Source of the DNA: Actinobacteria bacterium UBA7422
GTDB lineage: Bacteria; Actinomycetota; Actinomycetes; S36-B12
Length of the DNA stretch: 13,465 nt
Assembly (NCBI GenBank): GCA_002469525.1
Contig: DKME01000179.1
Span: forward strand, 1 to 13,465
Direction: 5' to 3'
In this document: one piece after another, positions 1-6,703 of the stretch
Layout: every line of letters begins with the position of its first letter
How positions within the stretch are numbered: position 1 is the first letter of the stretch
Translations under genes and position numbers: made by a program
Notes under the pieces: model-generated
Seen by the model: only the letters and a program-made list of their open reading frames with translations
Database searches by the model: none
Told to the model about the DNA's origin: nothing

Positions 1-512
1 GCTTGACCGGCAACGAAGACTTTGTCGTAGGCCTTGGCCTGATTGCTCACCATACAAATCTTGTCGCTCTCACCATGATTGACGTGAATGTGAACTGCCT
101 GCTGAAATGAGAGCGACTGAAAGTTGGTCCAACCGTTGTTGACATAGACAACCGCATGAAAATCTGCACGGTCATATAGCGCCATGAGAATTTCGTATCG
201 GGGTACTAGGAGTACTTGAAGCTTCGTCTTGCGTTTCAATTCGTTGTAGGTCTCAAGGTTTCGCACGACAACGATTGTTCGCAAATCCGCGTGGTTTTCA
301 AAAACAGGTAGCCACTGGGTGAGCTGGTAGAGCTTTGCGGGCTGGTCTGCGAAGTAGAGAGCGATGTCAGCGGAAGGGACGTTCTCTAGATCGAAGCCAT
401 CTGGTTCGACTTCACCGAATCGGCGTAATCGTCTACTTAGGCTTCGTGCCGCGCGCTTAGCGAAGACGGCCACTTTGCCTGGTTTTTGCGACTCATTCGG
501 TGTGCTTCCCAC
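1..512 (-). CDS. CDP-glycerol glycerophosphotransferase family protein (TagF-like), N-terminal part, cut by the left edge
   Basis: The minus strand is open from 512 to base 1 and encodes about 170 residues. The family normally moves polyol phosphate from a CDP-polyol onto a growing teichoic-acid-type chain at the inner membrane face. The clearest family signal is near the left edge, where HVNHGESDK is followed by SNQAKAYDKVFVAGQA. This matches the His-Gly loop and the YDxxFVAG strand of glycerophosphotransferases. Upstream are a basic segment (AKRAARSLSRRLRF) and Rossmann-like strands such as IALYFADQP and LRTIVVVRNLE. The frame has no ATG. I chose GTG 512 because a TATCGT box (526-521) ends 7 nt before it, as in a leaderless transcript; GTG 521 is the alternative. 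It is divergent from the exporter operon, 43 nt away. Family assignment is fairly secure; the polyol is unknown and the C-terminal half is missing. Confidence 0.8.
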   Translation of the reverse strand, partial: MGSTPNESQKPGKVAVFAKRAARSLSRRLRRFGEVEPDGFDLENVPSADIALYFADQPAKLYQLTQWLPVFENHADLRTIVVVRNLETYNELKRKTKLQVLLVPRYEILMALYDRADFHAVVYVNNGWTNFQSLSFQQAVHIHVNHGESDKICMVSNQAKAYDKVFVAGQ

Positions 513-520
513 GTGGTGCA

Positions 521-526
521 CGATAC
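521..526 (-). promoter_or_regulatory. Putative -10 box of the TagF-like gene
   Basis: TATCGT on the minus strand fits the actinobacterial TANNNT -10 pattern and ends 7 nt before GTG 512. That spacing would make the transcript leaderless, and no Shine-Dalgarno sequence is visible before this start. No -35 element was identified. Confidence 0.4.
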
Positions 527-542
527 GCGAGCCGGAGTCATC

Positions 543-548
543 TAATGT
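543..548 (+). promoter_or_regulatory. Putative -10 box of the exporter operon
   Basis: TAATGT fits TANNNT and ends 7 nt before GTG 556, the same geometry as the box of the divergent gene. No Shine-Dalgarno sequence precedes GTG 556. If correct, the six-gene operon starts as a leaderless mRNA and both promoters sit within about 45 nt. Confidence 0.4.
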
Positions 549-555
549 AAACGCC

Positions 556-1329
556 GTGCGCGCACTCTGGGAGCACCGCCAGGTACTCCGAATGTTGGTC
601 CTCCGTGATCTGCAGAAGAAGTACACCAAATTTCGGTTAGGTTACCTCTGGTCACTGCTTGAACCACTGGGAATGTCACTGGTTCTGTGGTTAGTTTTCT
701 CGGTGCTGCTGGGTGAGCGAGCACTTGGTTTGTCCCCGTACCTGCTCTTTCTTTCCGTTGCGATCCTGCCATGGTGGTGGTTCACAAAGTGTGTGAACGC
801 ATCTACCAAAATTTTTAGAAGGTCGCGAGGGGAACTTGCATTTGCCACGCTCCCTCCACAGATCTGGGTCATGCGAACGGTGCTGTCATCTTCTGTTGAA
901 TTCGTCTTTTCGCTCCCGGTGATTGTGCTCGCGGTCGCACTGACTCAGGACCTTCCTGGAATGTACTTTCTGTTTTTTCCCATCGCAATTCTGTTGCAGT
1001 TCTTACTTCTCTATGGAGTCGGATTGCTGGTGTCTTCTCTGAGCATTGTGATCCCGGATCTGGCTCGCGTGGTGAAAATTGTTCTACGCGCCATGTTCTA
1101 CCTGTCTCCTATCTTGTATTCGATCTCGAATATTCCGCAAAGCTTGCACACAATCGCTGCGATAAACCCACTTGTTGGAATCCTGGGCCTCTACCGGATC
1201 GGCTGGTGGCCCGAAGAACACACGTCGATGGCTGCGCTGGTGATCTCACTCAGTGTTGCCGCAGGCCTATTTATCGCGGGAATTTACACATTCCACCGGC
1301 TCAAGCCACGTCTGTTAAAGGAGGCGTGA
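556..1329 (+). CDS. ABC-2 type polysaccharide/teichoic acid exporter permease (Wzm/TagG family)
   Basis: This is the membrane subunit of a Wzm/Wzt or TagG/TagH-type exporter, which moves lipid-linked wall polymers across the cytoplasmic membrane. The 257-residue product has the family's usual size. It opens with the amphipathic interface region (RALWEHRQVLRMLVLRDLQKK), then LGYLWSLLEPLGM leading into the first membrane segment. Roughly six hydrophobic segments follow, including SPYLLFLSVAILPWWWF, the long pair around FLLLYGVGLLVSSLSIVIPDLARVVKIVLRAMFYLSPILYSIS (written here only as a location, about residues 150-200), and a C-terminal AALVISLSVAAGLFIAGIY. An ATG at 364 is in frame, but the extra N-terminus would be antisense to the TagF-like gene and has no family similarity. 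GTG 556 behind a TAATGT box is preferred; GTG 502 is possible. The ATPase gene follows after 6 nt. Confidence 0.88.
   Translation: MRALWEHRQVLRMLVLRDLQKKYTKFRLGYLWSLLEPLGMSLVLWLVFSVLLGERALGLSPYLLFLSVAILPWWWFTKCVNASTKIFRRSRGELAFATLPPQIWVMRTVLSSSVEFVFSLPVIVLAVALTQDLPGMYFLFFPIAILLQFLLLYGVGLLVSSLSIVIPDLARVVKIVLRAMFYLSPILYSISNIPQSLHTIAAINPLVGILGLYRIGWWPEEHTSMAALVISLSVAAGLFIAGIYTFHRLKPRLLKEA
1317..1324 (+). promoter_or_regulatory. Strong ribosome binding site of the ATPase gene
   Basis: AAAGGAGG lies inside the last codons of the permease gene and 11 nt before ATG 1336. It is one of the best Shine-Dalgarno matches in the window. It shows that the degenerate ATPase is still set up for efficient translation. 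Confidence 0.6.
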
Positions 1330-1335
1330 GCAATC

Positions 1336-2082
1336 ATGAACATTATTGACTTTGTCAACGTGTCGCTGACCATGCCGCGCACCAAGCGCCGCAAAGGTTC
1401 TGGACGCAAGCAGCGGCTTCGTCGCTTCGCGGGGGAAACCTCCCGCTCAATGGTCCCCGTCATCGAGGACGTGTCATTCACCGTGAACAAGGGTGACTCC
1501 GTTGCAATTGTCAGTGGTAAACCGATCTTGCGCACGGCATTGGTCCGGCTTGCTGCTGGCACCTTGATCCCTGACACCGGCACGGTAACCCGGCTTGCCT
1601 CGGTGGTGCCCATGATCTCAATCGCCCGCGCGATGGGTCCAACTTTCACAGTCCGCCAGAATGCGTATCTAGTCGGTGGATTACTCGGTATGAAACCGGG
1701 TGAACTGGCTGAAAAACTTCCTGGGATCATCGAATTCGCTGACTTGGGAAACTACTTGGATCGCCACCTCAATGGTGCACCCTCAAGCACCCGGCAACGT
1801 CTCGCGTGGAGTATCGCAATGGCTGTTGACGCAGACGTCTATGCGATCGATCAGACGCTAGTCGTCGGTGAACTTGAATTCCGACAAAAATGCTGGAGTG
1901 CGGTCGACAAACTCCGAGAAAACGGTGCGACTTTCTTGATCTCTTCTGATGGCGCGAAGCAATACCGCAGATTCTGCGATCGTGGCCTGTACTTCGAGCA
2001 GGGAGCACTTATTGCCGACACCACGGTCCCTGAAGCCCTCGCCCTCGCGCGTAAGGCTAGGCGGGAGCCTCGCGGGGAATAG
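1336..2082 (+). CDS. Wzt/TagH-like ABC exporter ATPase subunit with degenerate catalytic motifs
   Basis: Position and overall sequence identify this 248-residue protein as the nucleotide-binding partner of the preceding permease. Wzt-like landmarks are clear: VIEDVSFTVNKGDSVAIV (42-59), the RQNAYLVGGLLGMKPGEL stretch after the Q-loop region (107-124), RQRLAWSIAMAVDADVYAID (153-172), and LVVGELEFRQKC (175-186). Yet the catalytic residues are gone. Where GxxGxGKST is expected there is SGKPILRTA (60-68), with Arg66 at the Walker Lys. The signature SSGMR-type motif reads PSSTR. Walker B keeps Asp172 but has Gln173 for the catalytic Glu, and the H-loop His is Asp205. A basic insert (MPRTKRRKGSGRKQRLRR, 13-30) is also unusual. 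The frame is intact with a strong ribosome binding site. It may be a pseudo-ATPase that scaffolds the permease or pairs with an active ATPase encoded elsewhere. Confidence 0.82.
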   Translation: MNIIDFVNVSLTMPRTKRRKGSGRKQRLRRFAGETSRSMVPVIEDVSFTVNKGDSVAIVSGKPILRTALVRLAAGTLIPDTGTVTRLASVVPMISIARAMGPTFTVRQNAYLVGGLLGMKPGELAEKLPGIIEFADLGNYLDRHLNGAPSSTRQRLAWSIAMAVDADVYAIDQTLVVGELEFRQKCWSAVDKLRENGATFLISSDGAKQYRRFCDRGLYFEQGALIADTTVPEALALARKARREPRGE

Positions 2083-2092
2083 GCTTGCTCCT

Positions 2093-3232
2093 ATGTCGGT
2101 TTCCCCCATTGCAGCCAACGGCGTCCTGCTCCATGTTGGTGTTCACAAAACGGGCACAACGGCAATCCAAGCGGCCTTGGCCGACTCCCGCCCAGAACTC
2201 AATTCCCATAACGTCCGCTACCCTGGCAAGTTGCAAGCCCAACACCGCGCCGCGCTCGCGCTACTGGGTCGGCCCTGGGGTTGGAATAACCGCGGCGGCG
2301 GAGTCATGGACCGAGAGCATTTTGACAAGTTGGCTAAGCGCACCAGAAACTCGCCGGGTCGCGTCGTAATCAGTAGTGAGTTTCTGTGTGAAGCCAGTGA
2401 GGAACAGGCCAAGGAAGCTGCAACGGCTCTCGGTGATAGCGGTAAGCGACCCGTTCACGTTGTCATTACCCTTCGCAATTTGGGCAAATTGCTCCCCTCT
2501 TCCTGGCAGCAGTATTTGAAATACGGAATGACAACTTCCTATGAACCTTGGTTAAAAGACGTCCTGGCGACACCGGGTAGCTCAAAAATGACGCCCACGT
2601 TTTGGAAACGACACGACCACGGTGACGTCATTACGCGCTGGGCCGGGGCCGTTGGCCCCGAAAACCTAACGGTCATGGTGCTCGAAGACGTGCCTCGTGA
2701 CTACATGTTTGCGACCTTCGCACAATTTCTTGACTTGCCGCCAAGGATTCTGACAAGTCGGATGGAGCTCACCAGCAACCGGTCCATGACCGCAGCGGAA
2801 GCCGAAGTCTTGGTACGCCTAAATAAGAAGGTCAAGAAAAGCATGCAGTGGACCGACTACGTGACCCTCGTGCGACGCGGTGTCGCCCTCGGCATGGTCG
2901 AGGGTCGCGAACCTGATCCCAGTGAACCTGCCCTTCACACCCCGGATTGGGCGTTGGATTCAGCGCAGCAGGTAGCACAAGCCAGCGTTGCAACGATTCG
3001 TGGCTCTGGAGTTAATGTCTTGGGCGACCTTGATCTGCTTACAACTCGGGTTGCTTCGACACCTGGCGCTGAAAGTGTTCCCCTGCTTCCGATTGACGCA
3101 GCAGTCAATGCAATTGAATCTGTGATTAAAGCTTCCCAAGAGGATCCCACTTCCCGAGCGCTCGCAGGCCGGCTTTACCGCCAGACGAAGAAAGATGGAC
3201 TCCGCTCACTTTTTCGTAAAGAGTCGGAGTGA
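2093..3232 (+). CDS. Sulfotransferase-like protein
   Basis: This 379-residue product resembles PAPS-dependent sulfotransferases, which transfer sulfate to sugar or lipid hydroxyls. Near the N-terminus HVGVHKTGTTAIQAAL (14-29) matches the 5'-phosphosulfate-binding loop of the HKTGT type. VVITLRNLGKLLPSSWQQ follows, with Arg128 and Ser136 spaced as in the 3'-phosphate-binding motif (R-x7-S). Both cofactor motifs therefore look intact. The C-terminal third carries a mixed helical region and no recognised domain. There is no signal peptide or membrane segment, so it should act in the cytoplasm before export. An in-frame ATG at 1949 lies inside the ATPase gene; ATG 2093, 10 nt after the previous stop and behind GGGGAA, is preferred. 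The gene is the third of the exporter operon and overlaps the next by 4 nt. Substrate and true activity are unknown. Confidence 0.75.
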   Translation: MSVSPIAANGVLLHVGVHKTGTTAIQAALADSRPELNSHNVRYPGKLQAQHRAALALLGRPWGWNNRGGGVMDREHFDKLAKRTRNSPGRVVISSEFLCEASEEQAKEAATALGDSGKRPVHVVITLRNLGKLLPSSWQQYLKYGMTTSYEPWLKDVLATPGSSKMTPTFWKRHDHGDVITRWAGAVGPENLTVMVLEDVPRDYMFATFAQFLDLPPRILTSRMELTSNRSMTAAEAEVLVRLNKKVKKSMQWTDYVTLVRRGVALGMVEGREPDPSEPALHTPDWALDSAQQVAQASVATIRGSGVNVLGDLDLLTTRVASTPGAESVPLLPIDAAVNAIESVIKASQEDPTSRALAGRLYRQTKKDGLRSLFRKESE

Positions 3233-4938
3233 GTATTCAAATTGAGTCCAAAGGCGGGTTAGCAGCAACACTGCAACGCCTTCTGGAACATATGCGCTCA
3301 GCGGCTGAACCTGCATTGATCATTGCACCTGATCTTTTGATTTCACCATTGGTGCTCACCCCTATCACCGAAGACAATTTCGCCAAGACTAGCGCTGCAA
3401 CCAGGCCGCAACATGACGGTAATCTGCGAATTGCCCACCATGAAATTGCAGCAGTGGCAACAGGTTTTCATCGGATTACAACGGGTAATGCCCAAAGTGT
3501 TGGTGCGGTTCGAATTGAAGCCAAGGACTTCGCCGCCGCCACTCCTGCAATTGAAGAACTCGCACAAGCCTTAGCCGAAGGACTCGTCACATCACGTGAT
3601 ACTGAAGTTACCGAACTCATCCTTGCTGCACTAACTCGTTCTCAAATACGTTTTCGCGCAATTGAATTAGTCGACGCCCCTTGGTTTCGTGCGAGCGAGC
3701 ACTCACCCCAGTCGATTACCGCCATTGAATCGATGCCAGAGCGTCGAATTCGTGCACTTCAAGCTAACCGAGTCGATGACGGCTTTTATTCCACGTTTGT
3801 GGTTCGCAAACTTTCCAAGCCACTCAGTAGCCTTGCCATAAGACTCAATCTCTCACCAAACCTGATTACGGTTATTTCATTCATTGTCGGCTTGCTCGCG
3901 GCGTTGAGTTTTGCCCAAGGCAACCGTTGGGCATTAATCCTGGGTGCATTGCTATTACAGCTGTCATTGATCTTGGATTGCGTGGACGGCGAAGTCGCAC
4001 GAGCAACCCACAGGTTCTCCGTTGTGGGAGCTTGGCTTGACGCTTCAACCGATCGAGTTAAGGAATACGCCGCGTACGCGGGCCTTGCCACGGGGGCAGT
4101 TGTTACCGGGGTTGAATCTCAAGTCGCGTGGTCGGTTGCGCTGCTACTCATGATCGTACAAACCGCCCGTCACATGGGGGACTACAACTTCGCAGCGATC
4201 CAGCGAATGCGGGAAGCGGCACTGCCACGAGCATCTCTGCTCAGTGCCGTTGACCCGTGGGGTGAGAGTGCAGCGACGTTCTCCGTTCGAGTTAATTCAC
4301 GAACAAGTCTGCGCTGGGTGAAAAAAGTAATTCATATGCCCATTGGGGAACGCTGGCTCGTGCTCAGCGTGGTTGCAGCAATATTTACGCCGTTACTTGC
4401 CCTTCAGAGCCTGCTGGTGCTCACGGCCCTTGCGTGGGTCTACACACTGCTCGGCCGGATCGTGCGTACTCGCAAGTGGAATAAGGAATCGTTCGGGGTT
4501 GAACTTATTGGCTCCCAGCTCGACAACGGACCAATACTCGACTCGCTCCCAAAAATATTGCGGAAAGAACCGGACTCCCGGTGGAACTGGGCGAATCCCA
4601 TGCTGAACCGATTACTCGAAATGGGGATCGTGGCCACAATCGCGTTCGTGTGGTTCCCCCAGTGGATCACCGTGGCATTCGGTTACCTTTTTATCGTTGC
4701 GTTCCACCACTACGACAATCTTTACCGCGCTCTCGCCGGTTCACGTGCTCCTCGTTGGATCACATGGGGTGGATTCGGGCGTGAGGGTCGCACGCTGATC
4801 ATTGTGATTGCATCATTTGTTGGCATCACTGCCTTCTACGACGTTCTGAACCTCGGGGTAGCGTGGCTATTTGTGTGGTTCGTGGTCCTAGCATCGGTTC
4901 AGTACCTAGGTGTTCAAACAAGGCGGGTAATCCTGTGA
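3229..4938 (+). CDS. CDP-alcohol phosphatidyltransferase fused to an N-terminal nucleotidyltransferase-like remnant and a C-terminal DUF5941-like region
   Basis: This 569-residue membrane enzyme has a complete CDP-alcohol phosphotransferase motif. DCVDGEVAR (250-258) is followed after eight residues by Gly267, Asp271 and Asp275, so it should form a phosphodiester by displacing CMP from a CDP-alcohol. The first 160 residues are soluble and recall the second half of a sugar nucleotidyltransferase fold (ALIIAPDLLISPLVL, then VGAVRIEAKDF). No glycine-rich GxGxR loop is present. A linker (VDDGFYSTFVVRKLSKP) leads into the membrane domain. KKVIHMPIGERWLVLS lies past the motif, and the C-terminal part (FIVAFHHYDNLYRALAG, WGGFGREGRTLIIVIA) resembles what I recall as DUF5941. 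GTG 3229 overlaps the upstream stop as GTGA, suggesting translational coupling. Related actinobacterial proteins share this architecture, though the alcohol acceptor is not established. An inositol- or glycerol-phosphate product is only a guess. Confidence 0.82.
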   Translation: MSIQIESKGGLAATLQRLLEHMRSAAEPALIIAPDLLISPLVLTPITEDNFAKTSAATRPQHDGNLRIAHHEIAAVATGFHRITTGNAQSVGAVRIEAKDFAAATPAIEELAQALAEGLVTSRDTEVTELILAALTRSQIRFRAIELVDAPWFRASEHSPQSITAIESMPERRIRALQANRVDDGFYSTFVVRKLSKPLSSLAIRLNLSPNLITVISFIVGLLAALSFAQGNRWALILGALLLQLSLILDCVDGEVARATHRFSVVGAWLDASTDRVKEYAAYAGLATGAVVTGVESQVAWSVALLLMIVQTARHMGDYNFAAIQRMREAALPRASLLSAVDPWGESAATFSVRVNSRTSLRWVKKVIHMPIGERWLVLSVVAAIFTPLLALQSLLVLTALAWVYTLLGRIVRTRKWNKESFGVELIGSQLDNGPILDSLPKILRKEPDSRWNWANPMLNRLLEMGIVATIAFVWFPQWITVAFGYLFIVAFHHYDNLYRALAGSRAPRWITWGGFGREGRTLIIVIASFVGITAFYDVLNLGVAWLFVWFVVLASVQYLGVQTRRVIL

Positions 4939-5732
4939 ACGAGCGAGAAGCTTCACCCACGATCGCACGAATCAAAGAAGTCTGTCAGCCACCTTCGGTG
5001 CGAGACCGCAAGAACTCCGAACACTGGGTCGCCGACGTCTATCTGCGAGATATTTCTCCGTATTTAACCAAGCTGCTACTTCGCACTTCAATAACCGCCA
5101 ACGGTGTGACCTACCTCATGATCCTCACTGGAGCCCTTGCCGGCTTCGCGCTGTTGATCCCCGGCCTGCCCGGGGCCACGCTTGCGTTGCTGCTGGGACA
5201 AATGCAGATGCTCTGGGACTGCAGTGATGGCGAGGTCGCTCGCTGGCGGGGGACTTCTTCACCTAAAGGCGTGTTCCTTGATCGCGTCGGTCACTATGTT
5301 GCTGAAAGTGTTATTCCACTTGCCCTGGGTTTTCGAGCCGCAGGCTTCCCTGAAGCTGGGTGGCTTGACACGCCGTGGCCATTGATTGGCGCACTGCTTG
5401 CGCTTCTCATTATGTTCAATAAAGCACTCAACGACATGGTTCACGTGTCCCGCGCTTACAACAACATGCCCCGGCTCCAAGACAAGGAATCCGTTGGTGT
5501 TCCTACGGTTTCTGGAGTTCGCAAATTGCGCTCCCTCGCTAAGTTTTTCCCTTTCCAGCGCGCTTACCACTCTGTTGAACTCACTATCATCGCGTTTATT
5601 GCGGCCGTAGGTGACGCGATCGTGGGGGATCTTTCAGTTACGCGAATTGTTATTTCTGCTCTGACCATTTTTGGCGTGGTCACAATCGCAGGGCACTTCG
5701 TGGCAATCATGACCTCGAGTAAGTTGAAATAA
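4935..5732 (+). CDS. Second CDP-alcohol phosphatidyltransferase family protein, with His at the last motif position
   Basis: This 265-residue integral membrane protein is a single-domain member of the CDP-alcohol phosphotransferase family. The motif begins DCSDGEVARW (95-104). After the normal eight-residue spacer come Gly112 and Asp116, but the fourth acidic residue is His120 (LDRVGHY). In the family that last Asp is the proposed catalytic base, so the enzyme may have altered chemistry, belong to a natural variant clade, or be inactive. Hydrophobic segments flank the motif (VTYLMILTGALAGFALLIPG, LIGALLALLIMFN) and end the protein (IVISALTIFGVVTIAGHFV). GTG 4935 overlaps the upstream TGA as GTGA, so it is probably co-translated with the larger transferase. 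The two may act in sequence or as a complex. An earlier in-frame ATG at 4863 would overlap the upstream gene by 76 nt and is less likely. Confidence 0.8.
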   Translation: MNEREASPTIARIKEVCQPPSVRDRKNSEHWVADVYLRDISPYLTKLLLRTSITANGVTYLMILTGALAGFALLIPGLPGATLALLLGQMQMLWDCSDGEVARWRGTSSPKGVFLDRVGHYVAESVIPLALGFRAAGFPEAGWLDTPWPLIGALLALLIMFNKALNDMVHVSRAYNNMPRLQDKESVGVPTVSGVRKLRSLAKFFPFQRAYHSVELTIIAFIAAVGDAIVGDLSVTRIVISALTIFGVVTIAGHFVAIMTSSKLK

Positions 5733-6601
5733 TGACCCAATTCGGAGTCGTTGTATTGACCATGGGCTCACGGCCACTCGAACTTCGCGCGGCAATCGAC
5801 TCGGTTGGCAAGCAAGTAAACGTGGACACCGACATAGTTGTGGTCGGGAACGGCTGGGTTCCCACCGACATCCCAACAGGGGTCAAAACCCTCGCACTCC
5901 CGGAGAACATTGGTATCCCAGCCGGCCGCAATGCCGGTGTCCCCGAAGTGGATGGCGAGATCCTGTTCTTCCTTGACGACGACGCCGAACTACCCGACCC
6001 GCGCTTTCTTGAACGCATGGCCAAGCTACTTTCCTCGCGTCCTGAGATCGGTCTGATTCAACCCCGCGTGATTGACCCAACGGGAAAGCACGCCCCCGGC
6101 CGTTGGGTGCCAAGGCCACGTGCGGGGGATCATGCACGCTCTGGGCCGGCTACAACCCTCTGGGAAGGCGCCACGGTGATCCGTCGCAATGTCTTTGAAG
6201 GTGCTGGCGGTTGGCCGGGAGAATTCTTCTACGCCCATGAAGGCATTGATTTGGTGTGGCGAGTCTGGGACCAGGGTTATGTTGCTTGGTACGCCGGTGA
6301 CATTGAGGTCAATCACCCCGTAATCAACCCAACCCGTCACAGTGAGTTTCACCGAATGCAGGCGCGCAACAGAGTGTGGCTCGCCAGACGTAACTTGCCC
6401 GCCGCAATCGCGCCTTTCTACGTTGGCAGTTGGACGGCGCTCACCATGGTTAAACTGGCTAAGCCCGGTAACACCGAAGCACGCGGCGCCTACCTCGATG
6501 GTTTGCGTGAAGGTATGGCGAACCCTCCAAGTGATCGAACTCCTATGAAGTGGAGCACGGCCTGGCAACTCGCCCGAGCTGGACGTCCGCCCATTTACTA
6601 A
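5732..6601 (+). CDS. Family 2 glycosyltransferase
   Basis: This cytoplasmic GT-A glycosyltransferase of 289 residues is predicted to transfer a sugar from an NDP-sugar onto the polymer made by this operon. The N-terminal Rossmann part begins FGVVVLTMGSRPLELRAAIDSV. LPENIGIPAGRNAG is the typical nucleotide-binding loop, and ILFFLDDDAELPD carries the metal-binding acidic triplet Asp82-Asp84. The acceptor-side element is YAHEGIDLVWRVWDQGY, whose HEG..D (169-173) stands where many GT2 enzymes have an ED motif. There is no membrane segment, so it must meet a lipid-linked acceptor at the inner face. Its ATG overlaps the previous TAA by one base (TAATG). It is the last gene of the operon and is followed by a terminator region. 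Donor sugar and linkage cannot be read from sequence. Confidence 0.88.
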   Translation: MTQFGVVVLTMGSRPLELRAAIDSVGKQVNVDTDIVVVGNGWVPTDIPTGVKTLALPENIGIPAGRNAGVPEVDGEILFFLDDDAELPDPRFLERMAKLLSSRPEIGLIQPRVIDPTGKHAPGRWVPRPRAGDHARSGPATTLWEGATVIRRNVFEGAGGWPGEFFYAHEGIDLVWRVWDQGYVAWYAGDIEVNHPVINPTRHSEFHRMQARNRVWLARRNLPAAIAPFYVGSWTALTMVKLAKPGNTEARGAYLDGLREGMANPPSDRTPMKWSTAWQLARAGRPPIY

Positions 6602-6615
6602 TTCGCTGTAAATCT

Positions 6616-6628
6616 GGGTCTTTGACCC
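6616..6628 (+). terminator. Small hairpin after the exporter operon
   Basis: GGGTC, a TTT loop and GACCC form a perfect 5-bp stem, 15 nt after the glycosyltransferase stop. No U-tract follows directly. It is probably accessory to the stronger hairpin just downstream. Confidence 0.35.
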
Positions 6629-6638
6629 TGGACGACTA

Positions 6639-6673
6639 GGACAAAAAAGCCATGAAATGGGGCTTTTTTGTCC
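6639..6673. terminator. Bidirectional intrinsic terminator
   Basis: A perfect 13-bp inverted repeat (arms GGACAAAAAAGCC and GGCTTTTTTGTCC, 9-nt loop) lies between two converging transcription units. Either strand presents a short GC stem at the loop side followed by six T, so it can stop the exporter operon on the plus strand and the LCP gene on the minus strand. Confidence 0.75.
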
Positions 6674-6700
6674 GACTTTCCCAGGAACTGGGAAAGTCGG
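6672..6700. terminator. Second long hairpin adjoining the terminator
   Basis: A perfect 13-bp inverted repeat (arms CCGACTTTCCCAG and CTGGGAAAGTCGG) with a GAA loop starts on the last two bases of the previous hairpin. It has no flanking T-run, so it may protect the LCP mRNA 3' end, act as a backup stop, or be a protein site. Confidence 0.5.
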
Positions 6701-6703
6701 CAT

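Noticed and set aside
364..555. N-terminal extension of the permease from ATG 364
   Set aside because: It is antisense to the TagF-like gene, is Ser/Arg-rich without family similarity, and the permease family begins at about RALWEHRQVL.
1336..2082. Calling the ATPase gene a pseudogene
   Set aside because: The frame is open at full family length with a strong ribosome binding site and conserved non-catalytic motifs, so a pseudo-enzyme is the better reading.
6026..6703. Open frame of 225 codons on the minus strand
   Set aside because: It is a shadow of the glycosyltransferase gene, crosses the terminator hairpins, and shows no domain.
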